Below, in pieces: positions 6,908-17,572 of a stretch of DNA of 37,053 bases. The position numbers were made by a program, and so were the translations under genes. The stretch is from Armatimonadota bacterium. Lineage in GTDB: Bacteria > Sysuimicrobiota > Sysuimicrobiia > Sysuimicrobiales > Humicultoraceae. Below the pieces are notes generated by a model. The model was given only the letters and a program-made list of their open reading frames with translations, did not search any database and was not told the origin of the DNA. Numbering within the stretch: the stretch's first letter is position 1; each line of letters begins with the position of its first letter. The stretch spans positions 1 to 37,053 of the forward strand of contig JAVHMA010000030.1 of the NCBI GenBank assembly GCA_031081715.1. Direction: 5' to 3'.

Positions 6908-7985
6908 CTACGCGCTGGCTGACCTGGCGCTGGCCGAGGGCGTCACGGTGTTCGTGGGGCCCAATGGGCAGGGCAAGTCCAACCTGCTGGAGGCCGCCTA
7001 CATGGTCTCCACCGGGCGCTCGCACCGTACCGGGCAGGAGGCCGAGGTGATCCAGCGGGGCGCGACCGCCGCCCGGGTGCGCGCGGCGATCGCGCGTCGA
7101 GGCCGGGAGGAGGAGCTCGAGGTCACGGTCGCGTTGGAAGACGGTCGCGGCAGCGTGCGGATGCGCCTGAACGGTGCGCCGAGCGCGCGCGGCGCCGTGC
7201 TGGGGCGGCTGCCGGTGGTGCTGGCCGCGCCGTGGGACCTGGAGCTGGTGCGCGGGGGAGGCGCCGGCCGGAGGCGGCTGATGGACGCAGCGCTCGCGCA
7301 ACTCTCCCCGGCATACTTCTTCGCCCTGCACCGCTACCACCGGGTCGTGATCCAGCGCAACGCTGTGCTGCGCGGCCGGGCCGGCCCCAGGGCGACGGGC
7401 CTGGAGCCGTGGGACGCGCAGCTCGTCGCGCTCGGCGTGCGCATCACCGCACACCGCGCGGCCTACGTCGAGCGCCTGCGCGGCCCCGCGGCGGACTGGT
7501 TCGGGCGCCTGGGCGGCGCGGGGACGCTGGAAGCGCGCTACCGGCCGTCGTGGACGGGGCAGGGGGACGAAACCTTGGCCGCGGCAGGGAGGGCGCAACT
7601 CGCACAGCGGCGGGCCGATGAACTCCGGAGGGGGCTGACCCTGGTCGGGCCCCACCGGGACGACTTGGAGCTGCTGCTCGACGGCGTGCCCTTGCGGGCG
7701 ACCGGCTCGCAGGGACAGTGGCGCACCGCGATGCTCGCGATGCGGCTCGCCGAGCGCGACGTCATGGCCGCGGACCTGGGCGCGCGGCCCGTGCTCCTGC
7801 TCGATGACGCGCTGGCCGAGCTCGATCCCGAACGGCAACGGCGTGTGCTCGACGTGGACGGCGAGGGCCAGGTGCTCGCGACCGCGACGGCGCTGCCCGA
7901 GGCGGCGACCTCCGCCCGGGTGATCGCGGTGCGCGCTGGCACACTGGAGGAGGCCGCATGGTCACCCCGATCCGCGACATCCTGA
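6867..7985 (+). CDS. recF: DNA replication/repair protein RecF
   Basis: RecF is an ABC-type ATPase that loads RecA at gaps through RecFOR. The 372-residue protein begins FRIRRLWLRTFRNYALADL. It has Walker A GPNGQGKSNLLEA (31-43), the signature region LTLVGPHRDDLELLLDG and Walker B VLLLDDALAELD (from 309). All essential motifs are intact. The start is GTG 6867, nested in the end of yaaA; the last 28 nt overlap dciA, implying translational coupling along the block. Confidence 0.96.
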   Translation: MFRIRRLWLRTFRNYALADLALAEGVTVFVGPNGQGKSNLLEAAYMVSTGRSHRTGQEAEVIQRGATAARVRAAIARRGREEELEVTVALEDGRGSVRMRLNGAPSARGAVLGRLPVVLAAPWDLELVRGGGAGRRRLMDAALAQLSPAYFFALHRYHRVVIQRNAVLRGRAGPRATGLEPWDAQLVALGVRITAHRAAYVERLRGPAADWFGRLGGAGTLEARYRPSWTGQGDETLAAAGRAQLAQRRADELRRGLTLVGPHRDDLELLLDGVPLRATGSQGQWRTAMLAMRLAERDVMAADLGARPVLLLDDALAELDPERQRRVLDVDGEGQVLATATALPEAATSARVIAVRAGTLEEAAWSPRSATS

Positions 7986-8305
7986 AATCGGCCGCGCGGA
8001 CGTGGGGGATCGAACCGGCGGTCCGACTGGCCGCGGTCCAGGTCGCCTGGGCCAGGATCGTCGGGCCGACGCTCGCGGGCATGAGCGCGCCCATCGGGCT
8101 GCGCGGCCGACGGCTGCGCGTGGCGGTGATGCATCCGGCCGCCGCGCAGGAGATCAGGCTGCGAGGGCCGGCCATCCTGGCGGCCCTGGCGCGGGAGATC
8201 GGTGAGGGCGCGGTGAGCGAGATCGCCACGGTGAGCCGCAGGCAGATCCGGCCTGGCAGGACGGGCGACCGCCGCGATGCCAGCGGCTCGCGGAGGCGGC
8301 CTTGA
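7958..8305 (+). CDS. dciA: DciA-like (DUF721) replicative helicase loader/operator
   Basis: DUF721 proteins (DciA) are the ancestral partners that help load the replicative helicase DnaB in bacteria lacking DnaC/DnaI. The 115-residue basic protein has the family pattern VQVAWARIVGPTLAGMSAPI, LRGRRLRVAVMHPAAAQEIR and a C-terminal basic tail. ATG 7958 follows GGAGGAGG. It overlaps recF, and its TGA shares one base with the ATG of the next gene. Position between recF and gyrB is typical of actinobacteria and relatives. Confidence 0.88.
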   Translation: MVTPIRDILKSAARTWGIEPAVRLAAVQVAWARIVGPTLAGMSAPIGLRGRRLRVAVMHPAAAQEIRLRGPAILAALAREIGEGAVSEIATVSRRQIRPGRTGDRRDASGSRRRP

Positions 8306-8559
8306 TGTACGTGCACCTGGGCGACGGGCAGATCGCCGACGTGCGGGAGATCGTGGCGATCCTGGATGCCCGGCGACAGCCGCGGATTTGGGAGCCCGCG
8401 GCGCCCGCCAGACCCCCCGGCAGGGGCCACGCCGCCACCGCGCGCTCTCTGGTGGTGACCACGCGGGGCGTGATCGCCTCGCCCATCTCGCCATCCGCAC
8501 TGGCCGGCCGCATTCGGTTTCCGGCTCAGGCGTGGGGGCGTGAAACGGCGAAAAGATAG
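8305..8559 (+). CDS. remB: DUF370 / RemB-like (YaaB) protein
   Basis: The 84-residue product begins MYVHLGDGQIADVREIVAIL and later has SLVVTTRGVIASPISPSALA. This matches the DUF370 pattern of Bacillus RemB/YaaB, which also sits between recF and gyrB. The related RemA is a DNA-binding regulator of matrix genes; what RemB does is less clear. ATG 8305 overlaps the dciA stop (TGATG). The insert between the two conserved halves (PAAPARPPGRG) is alanine/proline-rich and probably disordered. Confidence 0.82.
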   Translation: MYVHLGDGQIADVREIVAILDARRQPRIWEPAAPARPPGRGHAATARSLVVTTRGVIASPISPSALAGRIRFPAQAWGRETAKR

Positions 8560-8580
8560 ATGGAGCAAGGGTTTCCGGCG

Positions 8581-8609
8581 TTGACACCCCTCGGTGCCTG
8601 GGGTACCAT
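8581..8609 (+). promoter_or_regulatory. Sigma-70-type promoter for gyrB(-gyrA)
   Basis: Consensus -35 TTGACA (8581-8586), a 17-nt spacer and -10 TACCAT (8604-8609). It lies 66 nt upstream of the gyrB ATG and is the best-matched housekeeping promoter in the window. It implies that gyrB-gyrA has its own transcript rather than depending only on readthrough from dnaN-recF. Confidence 0.8.
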
Positions 8610-8659
8610 AAGGGATGGGCATGCGCGAGCTCGCGTGTGCCTATTTGCTTGAATGTTGA

Positions 8660-10582
<1,923 letters not shown>

Positions 10583-10600
10583 CGCCGAGTCCGAGGGTCC

Positions 10601-13057
10601 ATGGCGAACGACGAAGAGCTGCGCATCGTCCCGCGCCCCATCGAGGAGGAGATGCGGACCTCCTACCTCGACTACGCGATGTCCGTCATCGTCAGCCGCG
10701 CGCTGCCCGACGCGCGAGACGGGCTCAAGCCGGTGCAGCGCCGCCTCCTCTTCGGCATGCAGGAGCTGGGCGTCCGGCCCGACGCCCCGTACCGCAAGAG
10801 CGCGCGCATCGTGGGCGACGTGATGGGCAAGTACCACCCCCACGGCGACGTGCCGGTCTACGAGGCCCTGGTGCGAATGGCGCAGGACTGGTCATTCCGC
10901 TACCCGCTCGTGGACGGGCAGGGCAACTTCGGGAGCATCGACGGGGACCCGCCGGGGGCGCAGCGCTACACCGAGGCGCGGCTGTCGCCGATCGCCGCGG
11001 AGCTACTCGCCGACCTGGACAAGGAGACCGTCGACTTCACCCCCAACTTCGACGAGAGCCTGAAGGAACCGACTGTCCTGCCTGCGCGGCTCCCCAACCT
11101 GCTGATGAACGGCGCCAGCGGGATCGCCGTCGGGATGGCCACCAACATCCCGCCCCACAACCTGGGGGAGGTCGTGGACGCGCTGGTAGCGCTCATCGAC
11201 GAGCCCAAGACGCCGCTCGAGGAGCTGCTGAAGATCGTCAAGGGCCCCGACTTTCCCACCGGCGGCATCATCCTGGGCCGCGACGGCATCCGGCAGGCGT
11301 ACACGACCGGCCGCGGCAGCATCGCGGTGCAGGCGAAGACCGCGTTCGAGGAGCTGCGCGGCGGTCGGGTGGCCATCGTGGTCACCGAGATCCCTTACAT
11401 GGTGAGCAAGGCGTCGCTGGTGCAGCGCATCGCGGAGCTCGTCCGACAGAAGAAGCTGCAGGGGGTCGCCGACCTCCGCGACGAGTCGGACCGTCGGGGG
11501 ATGCGTGTGGTCATCGAGCTGCGGCGCGACGCGAACCCGCAGATCGTGCGCAACCAGCTCTTCAAGCACACCCAGCTCCAGACGACCTTTGGCGCCATCA
11601 TGCTGGCGCTGGTGGACGGCGCGCCCCGGCAGCTTGCGCTGAAGGACCTGCTCGAGCAGTACCTGGCGCACCGCCGCAACGTGGTCGTCCGGCGCACCCG
11701 CTACGAGCTCCGGCGCGCCGAGGAGCGGGCCCACATCCTGGAGGGCCTGAAGGTCGCGCTGGCCCACCTGGACGACGTGATCGCGCTCATCCGTAAGTCG
11801 AAGGACACCCCGGCCGCGCGCGCGGGCCTGGTGAAGACCTTCAGGCTCAGCGAGGCGCAGGCGGACGCGATCCTCGAGATGCGGCTGCAGCGCCTGACCG
11901 CGCTCGAGCGCGAGAAGATCGAGGCGGAGTACAAGGACCTGCTCAAGCAGATCGCGCGCTTCAAGGAGATGCTGACGGACGCGACCTCGCCGCGGCCGCG
12001 GCTGATCATGGCGAGCATCCGGGACGACCTGCTGGCGCTCAAGGAGAAGTACGGCGACGCGCGCCGCACGCGGATCACCAGCCGCGAGGCCGACCAGTTC
12101 GAGGCCGAGGACCTGATCCCCGATACCGACGTGGTCATCACGTTGACACGCAACTCGTACATCAAGCGGCAGCCGCTGGAGACCTACCGGCTGCAGCGCC
12201 GCGGGGGGCGCGGGGTCACCGGGATGACTACCCGCGAGGAGGACGTGGTCGAGCACATCGCGGTGACCACGAACCACGCCTTCCTGCTCTTCTTCACCAA
12301 CCGCGGCAAGGTCTACCGGGTGAAGGCGCACGAGGTGCCCGAGGCCGGCCGGACCGCGCGCGGGTTGCCGGTGGTGAACCTGATCAACGTCGCGCAAGGC
12401 GAGCGAGTCACGGCCATCATCCAGCTCCGCTCCTTTGAGGAGGCCGGGTGGCTGTTCATGGCCACGCGTCGCGGCATGGTGAAGAAGACGGGCCTGATGG
12501 AGTTTGTCAACGCCAAGCGCGCCGGGATCTTCGCCATCACCCTGGAGGGCGACGACGAGCTGATCGGCGTTCGCCACATCCAGAAGGACACCGAGATCGC
12601 GTTGGCCACGCGGCTGGGCCGCACGCTGCGCTTCAAGGCGGGCCAGGTCCGGGAGATGGGCCGGACCGCCAAGGGCGTCCGGGGCATCCGGCTGCGGGGC
12701 GAGGATCGGGTCGTGGGCCTGGCGGACTCCGGTGAGGGCCGCGACCTGCTCACGGTGACCGAGCTGGGGTACGGGAAGCGCACGCCGTTCGCGCAGTACC
12801 CGGTGAAGCACCGGGGCGGCATGGGCGTCATCAACATCAAGATCACGAAGCGCAACGGCCCGGTGGCCGCGGTGCGGGCGGTGGACGCCGACGACGAGGT
12901 CATGCTGATCTCGGCGGCGGGTATCGTCAACCGGTTCACGGTGAAGGAGATCGCAATCCACGGCCGTCTGGCGCAGGGCGTAGCGGTGAAGCGCCTGGAG
13001 GCGGGCGACCGGGTGACCGCGGTCGCCCGCATCCGCGCGCGCGACGAGCGCGGGTAG
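10601..13057 (+). CDS. gyrA: DNA gyrase subunit A
   Basis: GyrA breaks and rejoins DNA; with GyrB it introduces negative supercoils. The 818-residue protein has the catalytic tyrosine Y123 in QRYTEARL, and the GyrA box QRRGGRG at 532-538 in the wrapping C-terminal domain marks it as gyrase rather than topoisomerase IV. In the quinolone-determining region, HGDVPVYE (81-88) has Val84 where E. coli has Ser83 and Glu88 where E. coli has Asp87; Gln121 replaces the usual Met/Ala before the catalytic Arg-Tyr. ATG 10601 follows GAGGGT. Confidence 0.97.
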   Translation: MANDEELRIVPRPIEEEMRTSYLDYAMSVIVSRALPDARDGLKPVQRRLLFGMQELGVRPDAPYRKSARIVGDVMGKYHPHGDVPVYEALVRMAQDWSFRYPLVDGQGNFGSIDGDPPGAQRYTEARLSPIAAELLADLDKETVDFTPNFDESLKEPTVLPARLPNLLMNGASGIAVGMATNIPPHNLGEVVDALVALIDEPKTPLEELLKIVKGPDFPTGGIILGRDGIRQAYTTGRGSIAVQAKTAFEELRGGRVAIVVTEIPYMVSKASLVQRIAELVRQKKLQGVADLRDESDRRGMRVVIELRRDANPQIVRNQLFKHTQLQTTFGAIMLALVDGAPRQLALKDLLEQYLAHRRNVVVRRTRYELRRAEERAHILEGLKVALAHLDDVIALIRKSKDTPAARAGLVKTFRLSEAQADAILEMRLQRLTALEREKIEAEYKDLLKQIARFKEMLTDATSPRPRLIMASIRDDLLALKEKYGDARRTRITSREADQFEAEDLIPDTDVVITLTRNSYIKRQPLETYRLQRRGGRGVTGMTTREEDVVEHIAVTTNHAFLLFFTNRGKVYRVKAHEVPEAGRTARGLPVVNLINVAQGERVTAIIQLRSFEEAGWLFMATRRGMVKKTGLMEFVNAKRAGIFAITLEGDDELIGVRHIQKDTEIALATRLGRTLRFKAGQVREMGRTAKGVRGIRLRGEDRVVGLADSGEGRDLLTVTELGYGKRTPFAQYPVKHRGGMGVINIKITKRNGPVAAVRAVDADDEVMLISAAGIVNRFTVKEIAIHGRLAQGVAVKRLEAGDRVTAVARIRARDERG

Positions 13058-13065
13058 CGCGGGCG

Positions 13066-13725
13066 ATGCGCGGGCGCCGCTGGCTCCAGGCGGTGGGCGT
13101 CCTGGCCGGCACGGTGCTCGTGCACGAGATCGCCCACGCGGTCGCCGCCCGCCGCGCGGGCGGCGAGGTGCGCGAGGTGGGCCTGGGGTTCGGCCCGCCG
13201 CTCGCCCGGCGGCGGGTCGCGGACGTGGACGTCACCCTGCGCGCGATTCCCCTGGGCGGCTTCGCAGCGATTGACGTCGAGCGGCTGCCGCCGGCGCGCC
13301 GCATTCCCGTGCTGCTGGCCGGGCCGCTCGCGAACGTGGCCGTTGGGCTCGCGCTGCGGCTGCTGGCCGGCCGTGCCGGGCCGACGACACTGCCCGGGCA
13401 GACGCGGCGCGTCGAGGTGGGCGGCATGCTCGCCGCCCTCGCCATGCTCACGCAGGCCTCGGCGCGCGGCCCGGCCAGCCTGCTGCGCGCCGCGGGCGAT
13501 GTCAACCTGAGCGTCGGCCTCGCAAACCTGGTCCCGGCCGTGCCGCTGGACGGGGGGCACCTGGCGGCAGCGCAGCTGGAGGCCCTGGGCGCCGGGCGCG
13601 GCGTCATCGCGGCGTTCCGGCAGGTGAGCGCCGCCCTGTTTGTGTCGTTCGCCCTGAGGGTGCTGCTGGCGGACCTGGCGCGGCTGCGGGGCACACCCGG
13701 AGAGCCCGGTCGCGGGCCGGCGTGA
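13066..13725 (+). CDS. M50-family site-2-type intramembrane metalloprotease
   Basis: Integral membrane zinc protease of the M50 group (RseP/SpoIVFB relatives). The 219-residue protein has the HEIAH motif at 20-24 in the first membrane segment, the internal LGGFAAIDVE stretch, a second segment LLAGPLANVAVGLALRLL, and the distal metal ligand motif NLVPAVPLDGGH. These are the two zinc-binding motifs in the expected order. There is no PDZ domain, so it resembles small SpoIVFB-like proteins. It starts 8 nt after gyrA and overlaps the next gene by 4 nt. Substrate unknown. Confidence 0.85.
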   Translation: MRGRRWLQAVGVLAGTVLVHEIAHAVAARRAGGEVREVGLGFGPPLARRRVADVDVTLRAIPLGGFAAIDVERLPPARRIPVLLAGPLANVAVGLALRLLAGRAGPTTLPGQTRRVEVGGMLAALAMLTQASARGPASLLRAAGDVNLSVGLANLVPAVPLDGGHLAAAQLEALGAGRGVIAAFRQVSAALFVSFALRVLLADLARLRGTPGEPGRGPA

Positions 13726-14555
13726 AGGCCGTCGTCGTCCCGATCGGCGAGTTCGCAGTACCCGACGCCGCCGCGCTGCCGCCCGAGTGGCAGGCCTGGG
13801 CCGAGGAGCCGGGCCGCGCGGTGCTCCTCCAGGACGGCGAGGAGACGGTCGGGGTGGTTTGCGTGGCCGTCGTGGGCCGCGGCGAGGCCTGGCTCGAGGG
13901 GCTGTGGGTCCGTCCGGCCGCGCGGGGCACCGGCGTCGGGCGCCGGCTCGTCGCCGAGGCCGAGGTCGTGGCTTGCAGCCACGGCGCGACGCTGGTGCGC
14001 ACCGCGGTGCCGGCGCGCGACTACGCCGCCCTAGCCGTCGCCGAGCGCGGCGGGTTCGCCCGGCTGTGCGAGGCCGTCGTGCTGGTCGCCGGCCTGCCCG
14101 CCTCACCGATGGAGATGCCTTACGACGCGCCGGTTCGCACCGTCGCGCCGGATGAGGCGCCGGCGCTGGCCCAGGCGCTGCTCGGGGCGGAGAGCCTGGC
14201 CGGGTGGCGAGGCCTCGTGCCGTTGGGGTGGCGGTTCAGGCGGATCGTGCCCGAGCTCGTGCGCGGCCTGGCGAAGGACCGGCGCGCGCTGCGCGCCGGG
14301 GCGGGCGGGGAGGGCGCCGCGCTCTTTGCGCTGCGCGGGGAGACGGCCGTGATCTCCGCGCTCGCCGGCCCGACCCAGCACCGCCAGGCGCTGGTCGCGG
14401 AGATCGCAGCCCGGGCCGCGGCCGCGGGCGGCCGCCGGCTCGTGCTGTTCGCGCCCAGCGCCGAGGCGGCCCAGGGCCTGCGCGCGGCGTTCGCCCCGCA
14501 CCCCTGGTGTCCCGACGGGCTGGTCGTGGTCGAGAAGATGGTGGAGGTGAGGTGA
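13722..14555 (+). CDS. GNAT-family N-acetyltransferase, likely two GNAT-like domains
   Basis: The 277-residue product has a clear acetyl-CoA-binding motif A, LWVRPAARGTGVGRRLVAEA (about 67-86), with R-G-T-G-V-G as the pyrophosphate loop. The second half (about 125-277) repeats the general strand/helix pattern (LFALRGETAVISALAG, then a helix, then RRLVLFAPS) without a good motif A, so it looks like a degenerate second GNAT domain. GTG 13722 overlaps the protease stop (GTGA). Substrate cannot be predicted. Confidence 0.78.
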   Translation: MKAVVVPIGEFAVPDAAALPPEWQAWAEEPGRAVLLQDGEETVGVVCVAVVGRGEAWLEGLWVRPAARGTGVGRRLVAEAEVVACSHGATLVRTAVPARDYAALAVAERGGFARLCEAVVLVAGLPASPMEMPYDAPVRTVAPDEAPALAQALLGAESLAGWRGLVPLGWRFRRIVPELVRGLAKDRRALRAGAGGEGAALFALRGETAVISALAGPTQHRQALVAEIAARAAAAGGRRLVLFAPSAEAAQGLRAAFAPHPWCPDGLVVVEKMVEVR

Positions 14556-14557
14556 GC

Positions 14558-15016
14558 ATGGACCCGCACGTTGCTCCGCACTGGCGCATGATCGAGGACC
14601 TGCGCCGGCAGGTGCTCGAGGCCGTGGCGCCGCTGGACGACGCGGCGCTCAACCGGCAGGTGCCGCCGCTGGCCAACACCATCGGGGTGCTGCTGCGGCA
14701 CATGGCCGGGTCCGAGCGCTACTGGGTGACCGAAGTCGCCGGCGGGCGGCCGGTCAACCGGAACCGCGACGCGGAGTTCGCGGCGCCGCCGGCGCGCAAG
14801 GCGGACCTGGTGGCGGAGCTCGAGCGCGTGCGCGAGGAAACTCGCGCCGTGCTCGAGCGGCTGACCGCGGCCGACCTGCTCGAGGAGGTAGAGGCCCGCC
14901 GGGTCCGGGGCGTGACGCGCGAGACCCGCGCCGGCGCCCTGCTACACGTGACCCAGCACCTGGCCTACCACCTGGGACAGATCCGTTACCTGACCAGACT
15001 CATGGCCTCGGGGTAG
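14558..15016 (+). CDS. DinB-family four-helix-bundle protein
   Basis: The 152-residue protein fits the DinB/YfiT-like superfamily of metal-binding helical bundles, which includes thiol-dependent transferases. It has the expected three histidines: H48 in GVLLRHMAGSERYW, and H134 and H138 in HVTQHLAYHLGQI. ATG 14558 is chosen because GGAGGTGAG lies 7 nt upstream; GTG 14552 is too close to that site. It ends the short gyrA-downstream run. Enzymatic role not determinable. Confidence 0.83.
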   Translation: MDPHVAPHWRMIEDLRRQVLEAVAPLDDAALNRQVPPLANTIGVLLRHMAGSERYWVTEVAGGRPVNRNRDAEFAAPPARKADLVAELERVREETRAVLERLTAADLLEEVEARRVRGVTRETRAGALLHVTQHLAYHLGQIRYLTRLMASG

Positions 15017-15045
15017 CGTCGGCCCGGGCGCGCGGCGCCGGGGCC

Positions 15046-15079
15046 GCGCCGGCCGGGAGCGTGTGCCCCCGGCCGGCGC
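15046..15079. terminator. Strong GC hairpin between convergent genes
   Basis: A perfect 12-bp stem, GCGCCGGCCGGG (15046-15057) paired with CCCGGCCGGCGC (15068-15079), with a 10-nt loop. It lies between the DinB-like gene and the convergent peptide-binding protein gene. No T-run follows on either strand, so it could be a bidirectional GC-rich terminator or transcript-end stabiliser. Confidence 0.65.
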
Positions 15080-15132
15080 CCGGCTGGTACCGTGATGGCG
15101 CCGGGGCCGCCCGCGCCCGGCGCGGCGGCAGC

Positions 15133-16707
15133 CTAGCGCGGCACCATCCAGGTGCGGCGCAGGGTCAGGTACGACTGGTTCATCTGATGCTCGAAGCCGA
15201 AGACGTTCCGGCGCACGGCCTCGAACGTCGTCGAGTGGAACAGCAGGACCATCGGAACCAACTCCAGGGCGCGGAGCTGTGCCTGGTCGTAGATGCGCCG
15301 GCGCTGCGCCTCGTTGGTGATCACCTGCCCGTCGTTGACGAGCTTGTCGTACTGCGCGTCCGAGAAGTTCACGAAGTTCCGCCGGTCGCCGGTCACGAAG
15401 TTGGAGTAGAGGTAGTCGTCGGGGTCCACCTGGCCCGAGGTGCCCAGGATCGTGAGCGCGTACTGCTTCGCCGCGACGGTGGGCAGGTAGACGCTCCAGT
15501 CCGCGGCGCGGATGCGCAGGCGGATGCCCGCGCGGGCGAGCTGGGCCTGCAGGAGCTCCGCCGGCGTGCGCAGGAAGTCGTAGGTGCTGGTCACGTAGAG
15601 CTCGGCCTCGAACCCGTTGGGGTGCCCGGCCTCTGACAGCAGCCGCTTCGCGCGGTCGACGTCGGTCTTGTCGTAGACCACCTTGCTCACGTGGTAGTAG
15701 TTGCCGGGCGGGATCACGAATCCGGTCGCCTCGATACCACCCACGCCGAACAGCGCGGTGTCGACGATCTCCTTGCGGTTCACGGCCCAGGCCATGGCCT
15801 GGCGCACCCTGACGTTGTTGAACGGCGCCACCGCGTTGTTGATGTAGATGGAACGGAAGTTGGCCGAGGGGCCGCCCACCACGCTGACGTTGGGGTCGGC
15901 GCGCAGCGCGCGCACCTCGGAGGACGGCACGTACTCGATGAAGTCCACGGTGCCGGTACGGATCGCGGTCGCCCGGGCCACCGCGTCGGGGAGGAAGATG
16001 AACTCGATCCGGTCCAGGTAGGGCAGCCGCCGGCCGGTGGCGTCGGTCTCCCAGTAGTCGCCGCTGCGGACCAGCGTCATCCGCTGCTGGGGCGTGTAGC
16101 CGACGAAGCGGAACGGCCCGGTGCCGACCGGGCTCGACTGCATCTCGTCGCGCTCCGCGACCTCGCGGGCGACGATCGCGCCCTGGAGCACGGACGACCC
16201 GAGCTTCGCGAGCAGCGGCGCGAACGGCTTCTTGAGCCGGAAGACCACGGTGTAGGGGTCGGGCGCGGTGAGGGTGTCCACCTCGGCGTAGTTGCCCGCC
16301 CACGGGGATCGGGTGGCGGGGTTGCGAATGCGATTGATCGAGTAGACGACGTCGTCGGCGACCAGCGCCCGGCCGTTGTGGAACTTCACGTTGCGGCGCA
16401 GCCGGAACGTCCAGGTCAGGCCGTCCGCCGACGTGGTCCACGACTCGGCCAGGCCGGGGATGAACCGGCCCTCGGGGCTGACGAAGACCAGGGTGTCGTA
16501 GATGTGCTCGAGCATGTTCTTCGACGCCGTGGCCGTGGACAGGTGGGGGTCGAGTCCCACCGGGTCCGTTTGCATGCCGATCCGGAGCGTCCCGCCGTAG
16601 CGGGGACCGGGGGCCTGGGCGGCGGCGGGCCCCAGCGGGGCGACGCCGGCGCCGAGCGCCAGGGCGAGGGCGAGCCCCAGCGCGAGGGCAAGTAGGATCT
16701 TGCGCAT
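15133..16707 (-). CDS. ABC transporter substrate-binding protein, family 5 (peptide/nickel type)
   Basis: Extracytoplasmic solute-binding protein of the DppA/OppA/NikA type. The 524-residue product has a Sec signal peptide (MRKILLALALGLALALALGA, cleaved near PAAAQA), then YGGTLRIGMQTDPVGLDPHL. Typical family segments follow: LAESWTTSADGLTWTFRLR, VKFHNGRALVADDVVYSINR, VRQAMAWAVNRKEIV. No lipobox cysteine is present, so the protein is likely free in a periplasm rather than lipid-anchored. ATG 16707 is preferred over GTG 16710, given GGAGGT 5-8 nt upstream. It is last in the dppB-dppC-binding-protein operon; ATPase genes are not in this window. Substrate is not predictable. Confidence 0.93.
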   Translation of the reverse strand: MRKILLALALGLALALALGAGVAPLGPAAAQAPGPRYGGTLRIGMQTDPVGLDPHLSTATASKNMLEHIYDTLVFVSPEGRFIPGLAESWTTSADGLTWTFRLRRNVKFHNGRALVADDVVYSINRIRNPATRSPWAGNYAEVDTLTAPDPYTVVFRLKKPFAPLLAKLGSSVLQGAIVAREVAERDEMQSSPVGTGPFRFVGYTPQQRMTLVRSGDYWETDATGRRLPYLDRIEFIFLPDAVARATAIRTGTVDFIEYVPSSEVRALRADPNVSVVGGPSANFRSIYINNAVAPFNNVRVRQAMAWAVNRKEIVDTALFGVGGIEATGFVIPPGNYYHVSKVVYDKTDVDRAKRLLSEAGHPNGFEAELYVTSTYDFLRTPAELLQAQLARAGIRLRIRAADWSVYLPTVAAKQYALTILGTSGQVDPDDYLYSNFVTGDRRNFVNFSDAQYDKLVNDGQVITNEAQRRRIYDQAQLRALELVPMVLLFHSTTFEAVRRNVFGFEHQMNQSYLTLRRTWMVPR

Positions 16708-16719
16708 CACAGCACCTCC

Positions 16720-17562
16720 CTAACCGACGTGCGTGTGTGGGTCGAGCGCATCGCGAATCCCGTCTCCGAGCAGGTTGAACGCCAGCACCGTGATCGTGAT
16801 CGCCAGACCTGGCCCGATCGCCGGCCAGGCCGTGAACGTCATCACCGTCCGGCCCTCGGCGATCATCTGCCCCCAGGTAGGCGCCGGGGGCTGCGTGCCC
16901 AGGCCGAGGAACGAGAGCGCCGCCTCGGCCAGGATCGCCAGCGCCAGGCGGAGCGTGCTCTCCACGACCACGGGCGCCACCGCGTTCGGCAGGACGTGCC
17001 GCCGCAGCACCCGCGCGTCGCCGGCGCCCAGCGCGGCCGCGGCGTCCACGTACTCCTCGTGGCGTACCGCCAGCACGGCCGCGCGGGCCACCCGCGCCAT
17101 GGGAGCAGTATAGATGATTGCGATGGCCAGGACGACGTTCCAGAAGCCGCCCCCCAGGAAGGCGAGCAGGCCGATGGCGAGCAGGATGGCCGGGAAGGCC
17201 AAAAGGACATCCGAGACCCGCATCACGAGGGCGTCGAACCACCCGCCCCAGTAGCCCGACAGCGCGCCCACGCTGCCGCCGGCGGCGAGCGCCAGGCCCA
17301 CCGACAGCGCGCCCACGGTCAGCGACAGGCGGCCGCCGTGGAGCAGCCGGGCGAGGGTATCGCGGCCGTAGAGGTCGGTGCCTAGGGGATGGGCCACGCT
17401 CGGTGGGGCCAGCCGCCGCTCGGGCGCGATCGCCACCGGGTCGTAGGGCGAGAGCAGCGGCGCGAAGACGGCGCCGGCCAGCACCATGATCAGCAACGCG
17501 CCGCCGACCCGCGCGCCGGAGTGGCGGAACAGGCGGCCGGCCACGCCGGCGCGCCGCCGCAC
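16720..17562 (-). CDS. dppC: ABC transporter permease, DppC type
   Basis: Inner-membrane permease of a peptide/nickel-type importer. From GTG 17562 it is 280 aa. It has a basic N-terminus, a first membrane segment (VGGALLIMVLAGAVFAPLLS), HPLGTDLYGRDTLARLLHGG, and the EAA loop EYVDAAAALGAGDARVLRRH followed by LPNAVAPVVV. FLGLGTQPPAPTWGQMI near the end is diagnostic for DppC. An in-frame ATG at 17607 would add 15 residues and overlap dppB; neither start has a clear ribosome binding site. The gene lies 10 nt downstream of dppB. Confidence 0.92.
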   Translation of the reverse strand: MRRRAGVAGRLFRHSGARVGGALLIMVLAGAVFAPLLSPYDPVAIAPERRLAPPSVAHPLGTDLYGRDTLARLLHGGRLSLTVGALSVGLALAAGGSVGALSGYWGGWFDALVMRVSDVLLAFPAILLAIGLLAFLGGGFWNVVLAIAIIYTAPMARVARAAVLAVRHEEYVDAAAALGAGDARVLRRHVLPNAVAPVVVESTLRLALAILAEAALSFLGLGTQPPAPTWGQMIAEGRTVMTFTAWPAIGPGLAITITVLAFNLLGDGIRDALDPHTHVG

Positions 17563-17572
17563 CGGTCGGAGG

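Noticed and set aside
11003-12961. 652-codon open frame antisense to gyrA
   Set aside because: Mirrors gyrA codons, no family motifs; gyrA on the plus strand has intact catalytic and GyrA-box motifs.
14942-17242. 766-codon minus-strand frame overlapping the binding-protein and dppC genes
   Set aside because: Out of frame with both; those genes have clear family motifs in other frames, while this frame is Arg/Pro/Gly-rich noise.
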